From: Clostridiales bacterium
GTDB taxonomy: Bacteria > Bacillota > Clostridia > Oscillospirales > Oscillospiraceae
Reading direction: 5' to 3'
DNA length: 64,000 bases
Assembly: GCA_029265405.1 (NCBI GenBank)
Contig: JAJUJI010000002.1
Location: 1-64,000, forward strand
The translations under genes were made by a program, and so were the position numbers. Positions 34,919-42,498 of this stretch are shown here, piece after piece (positions within the stretch are counted from its first letter, which is position 1; each line of letters opens with the position of its first letter). The notes below the pieces were generated by a model. That model was not told where the DNA came from. It saw only the letters and a program-made list of their open reading frames with translations, and did not search any database.

Positions 34919-35974
34919 ATGGCTATCGACATCTCCGCCGATTTTAACCCAAATAGGCTGACCGGCCCCGCCTTTGCCGGCGAGGACGAGGGGGAAGCGA
35001 GCCTGCGCCCTCAAACGCTCGGCGAATACATAGGGCAGGAAAAGGCTAAGGGAAATCTTCAGGTTTTCATTGAGGCTGCCAGGAGGCGCAAGGAGCCTCT
35101 GGACCATGTGCTGCTGCACGGGCCTCCGGGGCTTGGAAAGACCTCGCTTGCCTCCATCATAGCAAACGAAATGGGCGTAAGCATACGCAAGACCTCGGGC
35201 CCGGCCATAGAAAAGCCGCGTGATCTTGCCGCTTTGCTGACGAATCTGAACGACAGCGACATCCTGTTTATAGACGAAATACACCGCCTGAACCGCGCCG
35301 TGGAGGAGATACTGTATCCCGCCATGGAGGACAACGAGATAGACATAATAATAGGGCAGGGGCCCTCGGCCAGCTCCATAAGGCTGGAGCTGAAAAGGTT
35401 TACCCTTGTGGGGGCGACGACTCGCTCCGGCCAGCTTTCGGCCCCGCTCCGGGACAGGTTCGGGGTCATCCTGAAGCTGGAGCTGTACGGAGCCGAGGAG
35501 CTGCGGCAAATCATCGAGCGCAGCGCCCGGCTGCTCGGCATAAAAATAGACGCCGGCGGCGCGGAGGAGATAGCGAGGCGCTCGAGGGGTACGCCGCGCA
35601 TTGCAAACCGGCTGCTCAAGCGAGTGCGCGATTTCGCAGAGGTCTGCGCCGACGGCGTAATAACCAAAACGGTGGCCGATGCGGCGCTGACAAGGCTGGA
35701 GATAGACGGATACGGGCTGGATTCCGTTGACAGGCGGCTGCTTGCAAGCATAATACTCAACTACGGCGGCGGGCCGGTGGGGCTCGATACGCTGGCCGCG
35801 ACCGTAAATGAGGAAACGGTGACCATAGAGGATATGTACGAGCCTTTTTTGCTCCAGCAGGGCTTCCTGTCAAGAACACCCAGAGGCCGCTGCGCCACAA
35901 AGCTGGCGTATGAGCATCTGGGCCTTAAATATTGCTCGGGAACGGAAGGGGAGCAGCTCAGGCTTGATACATGA
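34919..35974 (+). CDS. ruvB: Holliday junction branch migration ATPase RuvB
   Basis: This 351-residue AAA+ motor has Walker [10 protein letters not shown] (near residue 69), Walker B FIDEIHRL and sensor GATTRSG. A C-terminal winged helix shows [18 protein letters not shown]. It drives branch migration with RuvA. It is last in ruvCAB. No terminator is obvious before the sigH promoter. Confidence 0.97.
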   Translation: MAIDISADFNPNRLTGPAFAGEDEGEASLRPQTLGEYIGQEKAKGNLQVFIEAARRRKEPLDHVLLHGPPGLGKTSLASIIANEMGVSIRKTSGPAIEKPRDLAALLTNLNDSDILFIDEIHRLNRAVEEILYPAMEDNEIDIIIGQGPSASSIRLELKRFTLVGATTRSGQLSAPLRDRFGVILKLELYGAEELRQIIERSARLLGIKIDAGGAEEIARRSRGTPRIANRLLKRVRDFAEVCADGVITKTVADAALTRLEIDGYGLDSVDRRLLASIILNYGGGPVGLDTLAATVNEETVTIEDMYEPFLLQQGFLSRTPRGRCATKLAYEHLGLKYCSGTEGEQLRLDT

Positions 35975-36057
35975 AGCCGGGAAAGATTTCATTTTGTTTA
36001 TCACATGTAAAGCAAATATTAATTGTATGCCGATTTAAAGAAAATATGTCTTTATAC

Positions 36058-36086
36058 TTGACAAAGTCGAAATTAAAGGTTATAAT
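36058..36086 (+). promoter_or_regulatory. consensus sigma-A promoter of sigH
   Basis: A perfect TTGACA (36058-36063) and perfect TATAAT (36081-36086) are separated by exactly 17 bases. The spacer contains AGTCGAA, one base off the 0A box TGTCGAA, so repression or modulation by Spo0A is conceivable but unproven. Confidence 0.8.
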
Positions 36087-36113
36087 ACGCTGGCAAAAGT
36101 GGGAATATAGTTC

Positions 36114-36794
36114 ATGGATGATATTTGCAAGCTGAGTGACGAGGAGCTTCAACGTCTTGCCGTTTCGGGAGACGCGGAGGCTGAAAATGAGTTGATTAAA
36201 AAATACATCAGAATCGTCAGGGCGCTTGCCAGGCCCTATTTCCTTGCCGGGGGAGACAGCGAGGATCTCATTCAGGAAGGAATGCTGGGGCTCATATCTG
36301 CTGTCAGGAATTACAATGCGGCTTTCGGCGCTTCGTTCAGAACATATTCGGAGCTATGCATTAAAAGACGCCTCCTTACCGCCGTAAGAAACGCGGCCGG
36401 AGGCAGAAGCGTATCCCTCGATGACTGCCTATCACTGGAATCTCCTCTTTTTGACGAAGATCGTACCCAAGCGGCCTATGCTGCGCTAGATGAGAATTTG
36501 CGTTTAGCCGATTTGCGTGAAGCCGACCTGCGAATAGCGAATTTGCGCGGTCCTGAGGAATTAGTTATTGACAGGGAAGAAACGGAAAAGTTTTACGCAG
36601 CTTTCCTCTGCCTTCTGTCCGGCTTTGAAGCGGATGTTTTGAAATATTACCTCAGCGGGATGTCATACGGTGAAATCGCTGACAGGGTGGACAGACCGGT
36701 AAAATCGGTGGACAACGCCGTCCAGCGCATAAGGCGCAAATTGGCGCAGTATCAAGCGCAAAAAAGTAAACAAGGCGATAGCAGCAAAGGCTGA
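36114..36794 (+). CDS. sigH: RNA polymerase sigma-H factor with pentapeptide-repeat-like insert
   Basis: This 226-residue sigma factor for early sporulation and stationary-phase genes has sigma2 at about 20-97 (with SEDLIQEGMLGLISAVRNYN and RTYSELCIKRRLLTAVR). Sigma4 lies at about 165-212 (LSGMSYGEIADRVDRPVKSVDNAVQR). The stretch PLFDEDRTQ and PEELVIDREE are SigH landmarks. Between them, residues 128-147 consist of four tandem five-residue units NLRLA-DLREA-DLRIA-NLRGP, a pentapeptide-repeat pattern absent from the SigH proteins I know. It is encoded by four 15-bp repeats. The ribosome-binding site is weak despite the very strong promoter. Confidence 0.93.
   Translation: MDDICKLSDEELQRLAVSGDAEAENELIKKYIRIVRALARPYFLAGGDSEDLIQEGMLGLISAVRNYNAAFGASFRTYSELCIKRRLLTAVRNAAGGRSVSLDDCLSLESPLFDEDRTQAAYAALDENLRLADLREADLRIANLRGPEELVIDREETEKFYAAFLCLLSGFEADVLKYYLSGMSYGEIADRVDRPVKSVDNAVQRIRRKLAQYQAQKSKQGDSSKG
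36495..36554 (+). repeat. four tandem 15-bp repeats inside sigH
   Basis: Units begin at 36495, 36510, 36525 and 36540. Each starts AAT/GAT/GAC-TTG/CTG-CG and encodes (N/D)-L-R-x-(A/P). The units have diverged at synonymous and non-synonymous sites, so the expansion is not brand new. Confidence 0.8.
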
Positions 36795-36839
36795 CGCAAA
36801 TATATCCCTTAAAGGGAAGTCAAAAAGTGAGGATTTACC

Positions 36840-37115
36840 ATGTATCAAGACAAAACACTGGTGTGCAAGGAATGCGGCAAAGAGTTTATCTTTTCCGCCG
36901 GCGAACAGGAATTTTACGCCGAGAGAGGCTTCCAGAATGAGCCCCAGCGCTGCAAATCCTGCCGCGACCAGAGAAAAACCGCATCAAAGGGTCCCAGAGA
37001 GTTTTTCACAGCCACCTGCGCCAAATGCGGAAAGGAAGCGAAGGTTCCTTTCGAGCCGAAGACCGACAGGCCGGTATATTGCAGCGATTGCTTCGCCCAG
37101 ATAAAAGGCGAGTAA
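36840..37115 (+). CDS. small double zinc-ribbon protein
   Basis: This 91-residue protein has four CxxC pairs (C9/C12, C38/C41, C60/C63, C81/C84), forming two zinc ribbons. The YQDKTLVCKECGKEF start and FQNEPQRCKSCR block match a conserved clostridial 'zinc-ribbon/probable zinc-binding domain' family. The C-terminal RPVYCSDCF module recurs in related small proteins. It probably binds nucleic acid or ribosomes, but the role is not established. GAGGA precedes the ATG. A strong terminator follows. Confidence 0.85.
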   Translation: MYQDKTLVCKECGKEFIFSAGEQEFYAERGFQNEPQRCKSCRDQRKTASKGPREFFTATCAKCGKEAKVPFEPKTDRPVYCSDCFAQIKGE

Positions 37116-37139
37116 TAAGGCCTAACGGCAGCAAACAAA

Positions 37140-37184
37140 GAGGGGGAGCGTATTTACACGCTCCCCCTCCTCTACGGCCTTTTT
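37140..37184 (+). terminator. rho-independent terminator after the zinc-ribbon gene
   Basis: A perfect 12-bp stem (37140-37151 with 37158-37169) with a six-base loop is followed by GGCCTTTTT. Confidence 0.75.
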
Positions 37185-37194
37185 CAAAATCCAC

Positions 37195-37223
37195 TTGTAT
37201 TTGTATTTTGCCGGAGTTATAAT
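37195..37223 (+). promoter_or_regulatory. possible promoter of the DUF1858 gene
   Basis: TTGTAT (37195-37200) lies 17 bases before a perfect TATAAT (37218-37223). The -35 element is weak. The leader would be about 105 bases. Confidence 0.4.
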
Positions 37224-37332
37224 ATCTAAAAGGAGGCTCAGAGCCGGGTTCAAGTCAAGACGTTTGGTGCGGAGCTGCGAGCCTGGCAAAGCGCTTGCTT
37301 TATTTGAAATTTCTACCTCAGGAGGAAAAAAT

Positions 37333-37542
37333 ATGCTTACGAAAGATACCGTTATTGCCGATATACTTGATATGGACTACGCTCCTGAAATAATTCCCCT
37401 TTTCAAGGCTATCGGGATGCATTGCCTGGGCTGCGCGGCGGCCAGCAACGAAACCATAGAGGAAGCCTGCATGGTGCATGGCGTAGATCCGGACGAGTTT
37501 CTCGACGCGGTTAACGCCGTGATAGCAGAGGTTAACGCCTAA
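37333..37542 (+). CDS. DUF1858 small redox-disulfide domain protein
   Basis: This 69-residue protein matches the DUF1858 / 'hybrid cluster protein-associated redox disulfide' domain. The pattern is TVIADILDMDYAPEIIPLFKAIGMHCLGCAAA, with the paired cysteines CLGC near residues 31-34. Such proteins are thought to take part in thiol redox chemistry or Fe-S handling. AGGAGG lies just before ATG 37333. A longer in-frame extension to 37195 was rejected because the promoter and leader lie there. Confidence 0.88.
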   Translation: MLTKDTVIADILDMDYAPEIIPLFKAIGMHCLGCAAASNETIEEACMVHGVDPDEFLDAVNAVIAEVNA

Positions 37543-37556
37543 GCGGCGGCCGCTTT

Positions 37557-37592
37557 CCGGGGCGCGGTTTTATAAACCGCGCCCCGGATTCT
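37557..37592 (+). terminator. terminator after the DUF1858 gene
   Basis: CCGGGGCGCGGTTT pairs with the reverse-complementary arm ending at 37587, a stem of about 14 bp just after the stop. The following ATTCTGCTT is only weakly T-rich. Confidence 0.6.
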
Positions 37593-37646
37593 GCTTCAGG
37601 CCGTTTGCTTCTGCGGGCGCGGACGATTCGCGCAAGGAAAGACAAT

Positions 37647-38318
37647 ATGAAAACCATCAGGCTATCCGAAAGGCTGAAGGCCGCGGCCCAGTTTGTCTCA
37701 CCGGGGCAGGCCGTGGCCGACGTGGGGACGGACCACGCCTATATACCGATTTGGCTTGCGCAAACGGGAGTGACAAAACGAATCATCGCCTCCGACATAA
37801 ATAAGGGGCCGCTGGAAAACGCCAGGCGCACGGCGGCCCTGTACGGCGCTGAGGGCATAGATTTCCGCCTGTGCGAGGGGCTTTCGGGAATAAGGCAGGA
37901 AGAAGCCGAGGCCGTCATAATCGCGGGCATGGGCGGCGAAACGATAGCGTCTATCATAGGCGCTTCGGGCTGGGACTGGAGAGGCAAGACCCTTATACTC
38001 CAGCCGATGACAAAACAGGCCGAGCTGATATACAGCCTATACGAAAGCGGCTTTTCAGTCGCGGAGGAGCGTTTTGCACAGGAGAAGGACGAGATTTACC
38101 GCATAATAAAAGCGGTATGGCGGCCCTCCGAGCCGCCGAGAAAGGCCTTTGTTTACGGCGGCTTCGAGCATGGGGCATATGCCGAAAAGCAAAAGGAAAG
38201 GCTTTTTGCCGCCATAAGGGGCCTTGGCGCGGCGCAGACGCCCGACGAGGCAAAAATTTCGGAATACAGAGCGGTATTGGAGGATATGGAAGATGCGTAC
38301 CGTAAAAGAAATATATGA
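37647..38318 (+). CDS. trmK: tRNA (adenine(22)-N(1))-methyltransferase TrmK
   Basis: This 223-residue class I SAM-dependent methyltransferase modifies A22 of tRNA. The SAM motif VADVGTDHAYIPIWL and the catalytic-region AVIIAGMGGETI block match TrmK/YqfN. AAGGA precedes ATG 37647. Its end overlaps the Nif3-like gene by 26 bases, the same pairing seen in Bacillus (yqfN-yqfO). Confidence 0.93.
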   Translation: MKTIRLSERLKAAAQFVSPGQAVADVGTDHAYIPIWLAQTGVTKRIIASDINKGPLENARRTAALYGAEGIDFRLCEGLSGIRQEEAEAVIIAGMGGETIASIIGASGWDWRGKTLILQPMTKQAELIYSLYESGFSVAEERFAQEKDEIYRIIKAVWRPSEPPRKAFVYGGFEHGAYAEKQKERLFAAIRGLGAAQTPDEAKISEYRAVLEDMEDAYRKRNI

Positions 38319-39057
38319 GCTTGTCGCTTCAAAAGCGCCCGTAGAAACCAAGCTGGATTTTGACAATGTCGGCCTGCTGGCCGGCAGCCTGAAGTGGGAG
38401 ACGGAAAAAGTCCTCCTGGCGCTGGACATTACCTCCCCGGTAATAGAGGAAGCCGTTGAGAGGGGCGCCGGCGTAATCGTCGCCCATCATCCCATTACCT
38501 TTGGAATAAAAAAGGTTAGCGACGAAAGCATAGAGGGAAAAAAGCTTTTGAAGCTGCTGGAAAACAGAATAGCCGCCGTGTGCATGCACACGAATCTGGA
38601 CGCCGCCGACGGCGGAGTGAACGACGCCCTGGCGGAGGTCCTCGGGGTTGCGGGAGCGGAAACCTTTGAAAAGGAAAGAACGGCCCGCATAGGCTTCCTG
38701 GCCCAACCGACGCCCATGACTGAGCTGCTGGCGCGCCTGAAGGCCGCGCTGAAAACAAAGGGACTCAGGTACTACGACAGCGGCAGGCCCGCCTGCCGCG
38801 TGGCCTTCGGCAGCGGTTCCTGCGGCAGCCACTTTCACGAGGCGGTAAGGGCCGGCTGCGACACCTTCATAACGGCGGATATTAAGTACGACCTTTTTCT
38901 CGACGCTCAGGAGCTTGGCGTCAACCTTATAGACGCCGACCATTTCTGTACGGAAAACGTGATAATGCCGCCGCTCAAGGCCTGGCTGAGCGAGGCCTTT
39001 CCGGATCTCGAGGTCGCGATAAGCTCAAGGCACAGGCAGATAGTAGAATTCTTTTAA
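38293..39057 (+). CDS. Nif3-like dinuclear metal centre protein (DUF34, YqfO)
   Basis: This 254-residue Nif3/DUF34 protein has the dinuclear-metal ligands in VAHHPITF (near residue 62), CMHTNLDAADGG and the C-terminal DADHFCTEN region. The 254-residue form lacks the long middle insert of B. subtilis YqfO. Roles proposed for the family include GTP cyclohydrolase-like chemistry and metal handling, none settled. It is coupled to trmK by overlap, with GGAGG inside the trmK end. Confidence 0.92.
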   Translation: MRTVKEIYELVASKAPVETKLDFDNVGLLAGSLKWETEKVLLALDITSPVIEEAVERGAGVIVAHHPITFGIKKVSDESIEGKKLLKLLENRIAAVCMHTNLDAADGGVNDALAEVLGVAGAETFEKERTARIGFLAQPTPMTELLARLKAALKTKGLRYYDSGRPACRVAFGSGSCGSHFHEAVRAGCDTFITADIKYDLFLDAQELGVNLIDADHFCTENVIMPPLKAWLSEAFPDLEVAISSRHRQIVEFF

Positions 39058-39120
39058 GCGTTACGCCGCGGGAAAGCCGGTTGAGGCTTTACCGCGGCGA
39101 TTTCCATGGGCTTGTGCGGG

Positions 39121-41622
39121 CTATATGAACAGGTTCACGTCGGCTTCCTCCGCGTCCCCAAGGTAGGCGCCGACGCCGCCGAGCTCGACGCCGTCGATGA
39201 GCTCCTCGGGCCTTATGCCCATGACGTCCATGCTCATCGTGCAGGCCACCAGCCTGATGCCTGCCTTCATGGCGGCCTGCATCAGCTCCTCAAGGCTGCT
39301 TATATTTTTGTTTTTCATTACCCGTCTCATCATGGCCGTACCCATACCGCCCATGTTGAGCTTCGACAGCTTCAGCCTGCCCGCGCCTCTGGGCATCATC
39401 ATGGCGAACATTTTTTCAATAAGGGTTTTTTCCACCTTCACCTTATTCGATTTACGAAGCAGGTTGAGGCCCCAGAAGGTGAAGAACATTGTCACGGGAC
39501 GTCCCATGGCCGCCGCCCCGTTTGCTATTATGAAGGAGGCCAGCGCCCTGTCAAGGTCGCCGGAAAAGACTATAAGCGTCTTCCCGCTGCCGCCGGCCGC
39601 GGCAGGCGCAGGGCTCGGAGCTTTCGCGGCAAGGCCCTTTTTTATTACCGCCACATACTCGCTCCCTCTCTTGCCGCTGGAAACGAAGGTGTTCCCGGTG
39701 CGGCGGCACCAGGCCTCGGCGTCGCGCGCAAAGCCCGGGTCCGAGGCGGTTATCTCGAGAGCCTGGCCGTCCTCGAGCTTTTTCATCTCCTCGAACACCT
39801 TCATTATCGGGCCGGGGCACTGAAGGCCCGTGCAGTTCAGCTTTATCAGGGGAGAATCGAGCTTAATTGAGGCTGTGGGCACGTTGCCCAGCTCTTCGTG
39901 CCCGCTGTCGCTGAAGGCGGGGGAGGCGGCGGGAGCTATGAAGCTTCGGTAGTGAGTGGCCCGGTAAAAATTGACTCCGCCCGGATAGACCCTTACGTCC
40001 CTGAAGCCGTTCATCATCAGTATGCGCGCGGCGTTGTAAGCCCGCACGCCTATCGCGCACATGGTGATGATTTTTTTGGACCTGTCAAGCTCGCCGAGCC
40101 TCAGCCTCAGCTCTCCGAGAGGGATATTTTTCATGATGGGGCTTGGCACTGAAAATACGGCAAGCTCCTCCTCCTCGCGCACGTCAAGGAGTATGGTGTC
40201 GGCGCCGGCTTTTTCAACGGCATCCCAGGAAGCGAAGGCTACCTTGCCCGAGATAAGGTTGTCCGCAACGAAGCCTAGCATGTTGACTGGGTCCTTGGCC
40301 GAGGAATAGGGCGGCGCGTAGGCCAGCTCCAGCGATTTCAGGGCTTCGACGCCGCCGCCGAGCCTTATGGCCGCGGCAAGCACGTCTATGCGCTTGTCAA
40401 CGCCGCCTCGTCCGACTATCTGGGCCCCGAAAAGCCTGCTTCCGTCGGGGGAGAACAAGAGCTTGAGCGTCATGGCTTCGGCGCCGGGATAATAGCCCGC
40501 GTGGGAATTCTGGACTATCGTCACGCTTTCAAAGTCCCTGCCGCGCTCGAGGCCGCGCTTGACTAGAGTTTTTTCGTTCAATCCGGTGCTGGCAGCCGTC
40601 AGCTCGAAAATTTGTGCTATGGCGGTGCCCTGGGAGCCGCCGTAGCGCTCCTCTAGGCCCGCTATGTTGTTTGCGGCGATGCGTCCCTGCCGGTTTGCCG
40701 GACCGGCCAGCGGAATCATGGTCCGGCTCTTGTCGATAAAGTCCTCCACCTCCGCCACGTCGCCCACGGCGTAGATATTCGGGTCGGAGGTGCGCAGCAT
40801 ATCGTCCACAACTATCCCGCCGCGTGCGTTCACTGCAAGGCCGGCGGCCTTGGCCAAAGTCCCGTTGGGGCTGGCGCCGATGGAAAGGATGACGATATCG
40901 GCCTCCAGCGTTTTTCCGCCGCTGAGGGCAACGCTTACGCGGCCTCGCTCCTCGGCGAAGGAGGAAACGCCGCTGCCCAGATAAAGCCTGATTCCGTTGC
41001 GCTCAAGGTGCTTGTGGAGAAGCTGCGCCATCTCGAAATCCAGGGGGGGCATGACCTGGTCCAGCATTTCGACTATGGATACCTCAAGTCCGGCCTTTGC
41101 CAGGTTTTCAGCCATTTCAAGCCCGATGAAGCCGCCGCCCACCACTACGGCCTTCTTTACGCCGGCGCCGCTTATTGCGCTTTTTATCCGATCCGTGTCC
41201 GGAACGGTCCACAGGGTCATTATCTTATCGGAGTTTACGCCCGGAATGGGCGGCTTGACGGGAGAGGAGCCGGTGGAGAGCACCAGCACGTCGTACTTTT
41301 CCGTATAGGTTTCGCCGGTGTCGCGCTTTCTTACCGTTACGGTTCTGCCCTCCCTGTCTATCGATATAACCTCTGAGGATACTCTGACGTCGAGGTCATA
41401 TTTAACGCTCATTTCATCGGGAGTCAGCAGCAGCAGCGAGTCCCGGGAGCTTATCACGCCGCTTACGTGATAGGGAAGCCCGCAGTTGGCGTAGGATACG
41501 TATTCGCCCCGTTCGAACAACACTATGTCCGCATCCTTGTCCAGCCTGCGCAGCCTGGCGGCGCAGCTTGCTCCTCCGGCGACCCCTCCGACTATAACAA
41601 CTTTTTTGCCTGTCTTGCTCAT
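39121..41622 (-). CDS. CoA-disulfide reductase/rhodanese/TusA/DsrE four-domain sulfur-relay flavoprotein
   Basis: This 833-residue fusion starts with a FAD/NAD-linked CoA-disulfide (or CoA-persulfide/NADH oxidase-type) reductase (about 1-455). FAD motif GGVAGGASCAARLRR and active Cys47 in SYANCGLPY are visible. A rhodanese domain (about 460-560) has Cys522 in MCAIGVRAYN. A TusA-like domain (about 590-660) has CTGLQCPGP (C597, C602). A DsrE-like domain (about 680-833) has Cys794 in VACTMSMDVMG. All relay cysteines are intact, so sulfane sulfur could pass from domain to domain and be reduced at the flavin. The gene is divergent from a ferredoxin across a palindrome. Confidence 0.92.
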   Translation of the reverse strand: MSKTGKKVVIVGGVAGGASCAARLRRLDKDADIVLFERGEYVSYANCGLPYHVSGVISSRDSLLLLTPDEMSVKYDLDVRVSSEVISIDREGRTVTVRKRDTGETYTEKYDVLVLSTGSSPVKPPIPGVNSDKIMTLWTVPDTDRIKSAISGAGVKKAVVVGGGFIGLEMAENLAKAGLEVSIVEMLDQVMPPLDFEMAQLLHKHLERNGIRLYLGSGVSSFAEERGRVSVALSGGKTLEADIVILSIGASPNGTLAKAAGLAVNARGGIVVDDMLRTSDPNIYAVGDVAEVEDFIDKSRTMIPLAGPANRQGRIAANNIAGLEERYGGSQGTAIAQIFELTAASTGLNEKTLVKRGLERGRDFESVTIVQNSHAGYYPGAEAMTLKLLFSPDGSRLFGAQIVGRGGVDKRIDVLAAAIRLGGGVEALKSLELAYAPPYSSAKDPVNMLGFVADNLISGKVAFASWDAVEKAGADTILLDVREEEELAVFSVPSPIMKNIPLGELRLRLGELDRSKKIITMCAIGVRAYNAARILMMNGFRDVRVYPGGVNFYRATHYRSFIAPAASPAFSDSGHEELGNVPTASIKLDSPLIKLNCTGLQCPGPIMKVFEEMKKLEDGQALEITASDPGFARDAEAWCRRTGNTFVSSGKRGSEYVAVIKKGLAAKAPSPAPAAAGGSGKTLIVFSGDLDRALASFIIANGAAAMGRPVTMFFTFWGLNLLRKSNKVKVEKTLIEKMFAMMMPRGAGRLKLSKLNMGGMGTAMMRRVMKNKNISSLEELMQAAMKAGIRLVACTMSMDVMGIRPEELIDGVELGGVGAYLGDAEEADVNLFI

Positions 41623-41680
41623 ATCCGCAATCCTCCAATCATATGTCTTTCAGATTATAGCCCGCGCCGAGCGAAGCATA

Positions 41681-41695
41681 CGTGACTGCGTCACG
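41681..41695. promoter_or_regulatory. palindrome between the sulfur-relay gene and the ferredoxin gene
   Basis: CGTGAC-TGC-GTCACG is a perfect inverted repeat in the 161-base divergent intergenic region. It could be an operator for a dimeric redox or sulfide regulator acting on both genes. It does not match the CRP or FNR spacing exactly. Confidence 0.4.
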
Positions 41696-41783
41696 GATGC
41701 CTGGATCCACAGCCTATATTATAAACTCAAATCGGATATAAAAACAGATGCCGGCGCCGAAATTTGAATTTTGAGAGGTTGAA

Positions 41784-42029
41784 ATGAGCTTTTTCAGGAC
41801 AAAACCGGAAACGAAGATTTCTTATTTGGACAAGGCTGTGCTTGCTGTGTCCAAGGCGCGCTGCCCGCAAAACCATCTCTGCCCTTCGGTCAGGGTATGC
41901 CCGACCGGAGCGCTTAAGCAGACAGGCTATGCCGCCCCGGTCGTGGACGAGGAAAAATGCGTAAAATGCGGAAGCTGCGTGGACTTCTGCCCCAGAGGAG
42001 CCTTAAGCTTCGAGCCGAGCGGCGACTGA
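41784..42029 (+). CDS. small ferredoxin-like 4Fe-4S protein
   Basis: This 81-residue protein has a normal second cluster motif CVKCGSCVDFCP (C59, C62, C65, C69). The first motif is unusual, with C27-x5-C33-x5-C39-P instead of CxxCxxCxxxCP. With seven cysteines in all, one cluster would have only three Cys ligands, suggesting a [3Fe-4S] centre or a non-Cys ligand. It may carry electrons for the divergent sulfur-relay flavoprotein. GAGAGGT precedes the ATG. Confidence 0.82.
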   Translation: MSFFRTKPETKISYLDKAVLAVSKARCPQNHLCPSVRVCPTGALKQTGYAAPVVDEEKCVKCGSCVDFCPRGALSFEPSGD

Positions 42030-42071
42030 GCGCCGCCGGCGGGGCTATAAAGCGTATATTGGATTTTTTAA

Positions 42072-42112
42072 GCCGAAGTGGCATAGGCGTCCGCCGCCTA
42101 TGCCACTTCGGC
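42072..42112. terminator. 18-bp perfect inverted repeat between convergent genes
   Basis: The arms 42072-42089 and 42095-42112 are perfectly complementary with a five-base loop. It sits between the ferredoxin (plus) and spoVAE (minus). No proper U-run flanks the stem on either side, so it is an atypical bidirectional terminator. Confidence 0.55.
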
Positions 42113-42125
42113 AATACTCGTTTGC

Positions 42126-42488
42126 TTAAGACTTTTCCCTGGGCTTGAATATGAGCGCGACGATGTAGGAGAAGAAAACCGCCGCGCAAATCCCTGCTGC
42201 CGACGCGGTAAGGCCTCCGGTCATTATGCCCATCGCTCCCTTTTCGGCTATTGCCTTTTTTATGCCCTGGGCAAGCAGATTGCCGAAGCCCGTCAGCGGA
42301 ACGGAGGCTCCGGCTCCGGCCCAGTCGGCAAAGGGCTGATAAACGCCTATAGCGCCAAGAAAAACGCCGATGACGACATAGGCCGTCAGTATTTTAGCGG
42401 GGGTAAGCCTGGTTCTGTCTATTAGTATCTGCCCGACGGCGCAGAGCGCGCCGCCTACGGCAAAAGCCTTCAAATAATCTAGGATCAT
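42126..42488 (-). CDS. spoVAE: stage V sporulation protein AE
   Basis: This 120-residue membrane protein matches SpoVAE (SpoVAEb), part of the inner-membrane channel that moves dipicolinic acid into and out of spores. The MILDYLKAFAVGGALCAVGQI start and GFGNLLAQGIKKAI loop are typical. ATG 42488 lies 11 bases after the spoVAD stop; a longer frame reaching into spoVAD was rejected. Confidence 0.92.
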   Translation of the reverse strand: MILDYLKAFAVGGALCAVGQILIDRTRLTPAKILTAYVVIGVFLGAIGVYQPFADWAGAGASVPLTGFGNLLAQGIKKAIAEKGAMGIMTGGLTASAAGICAAVFFSYIVALIFKPREKS

Positions 42489-42498
42489 TTGCTGAGAA

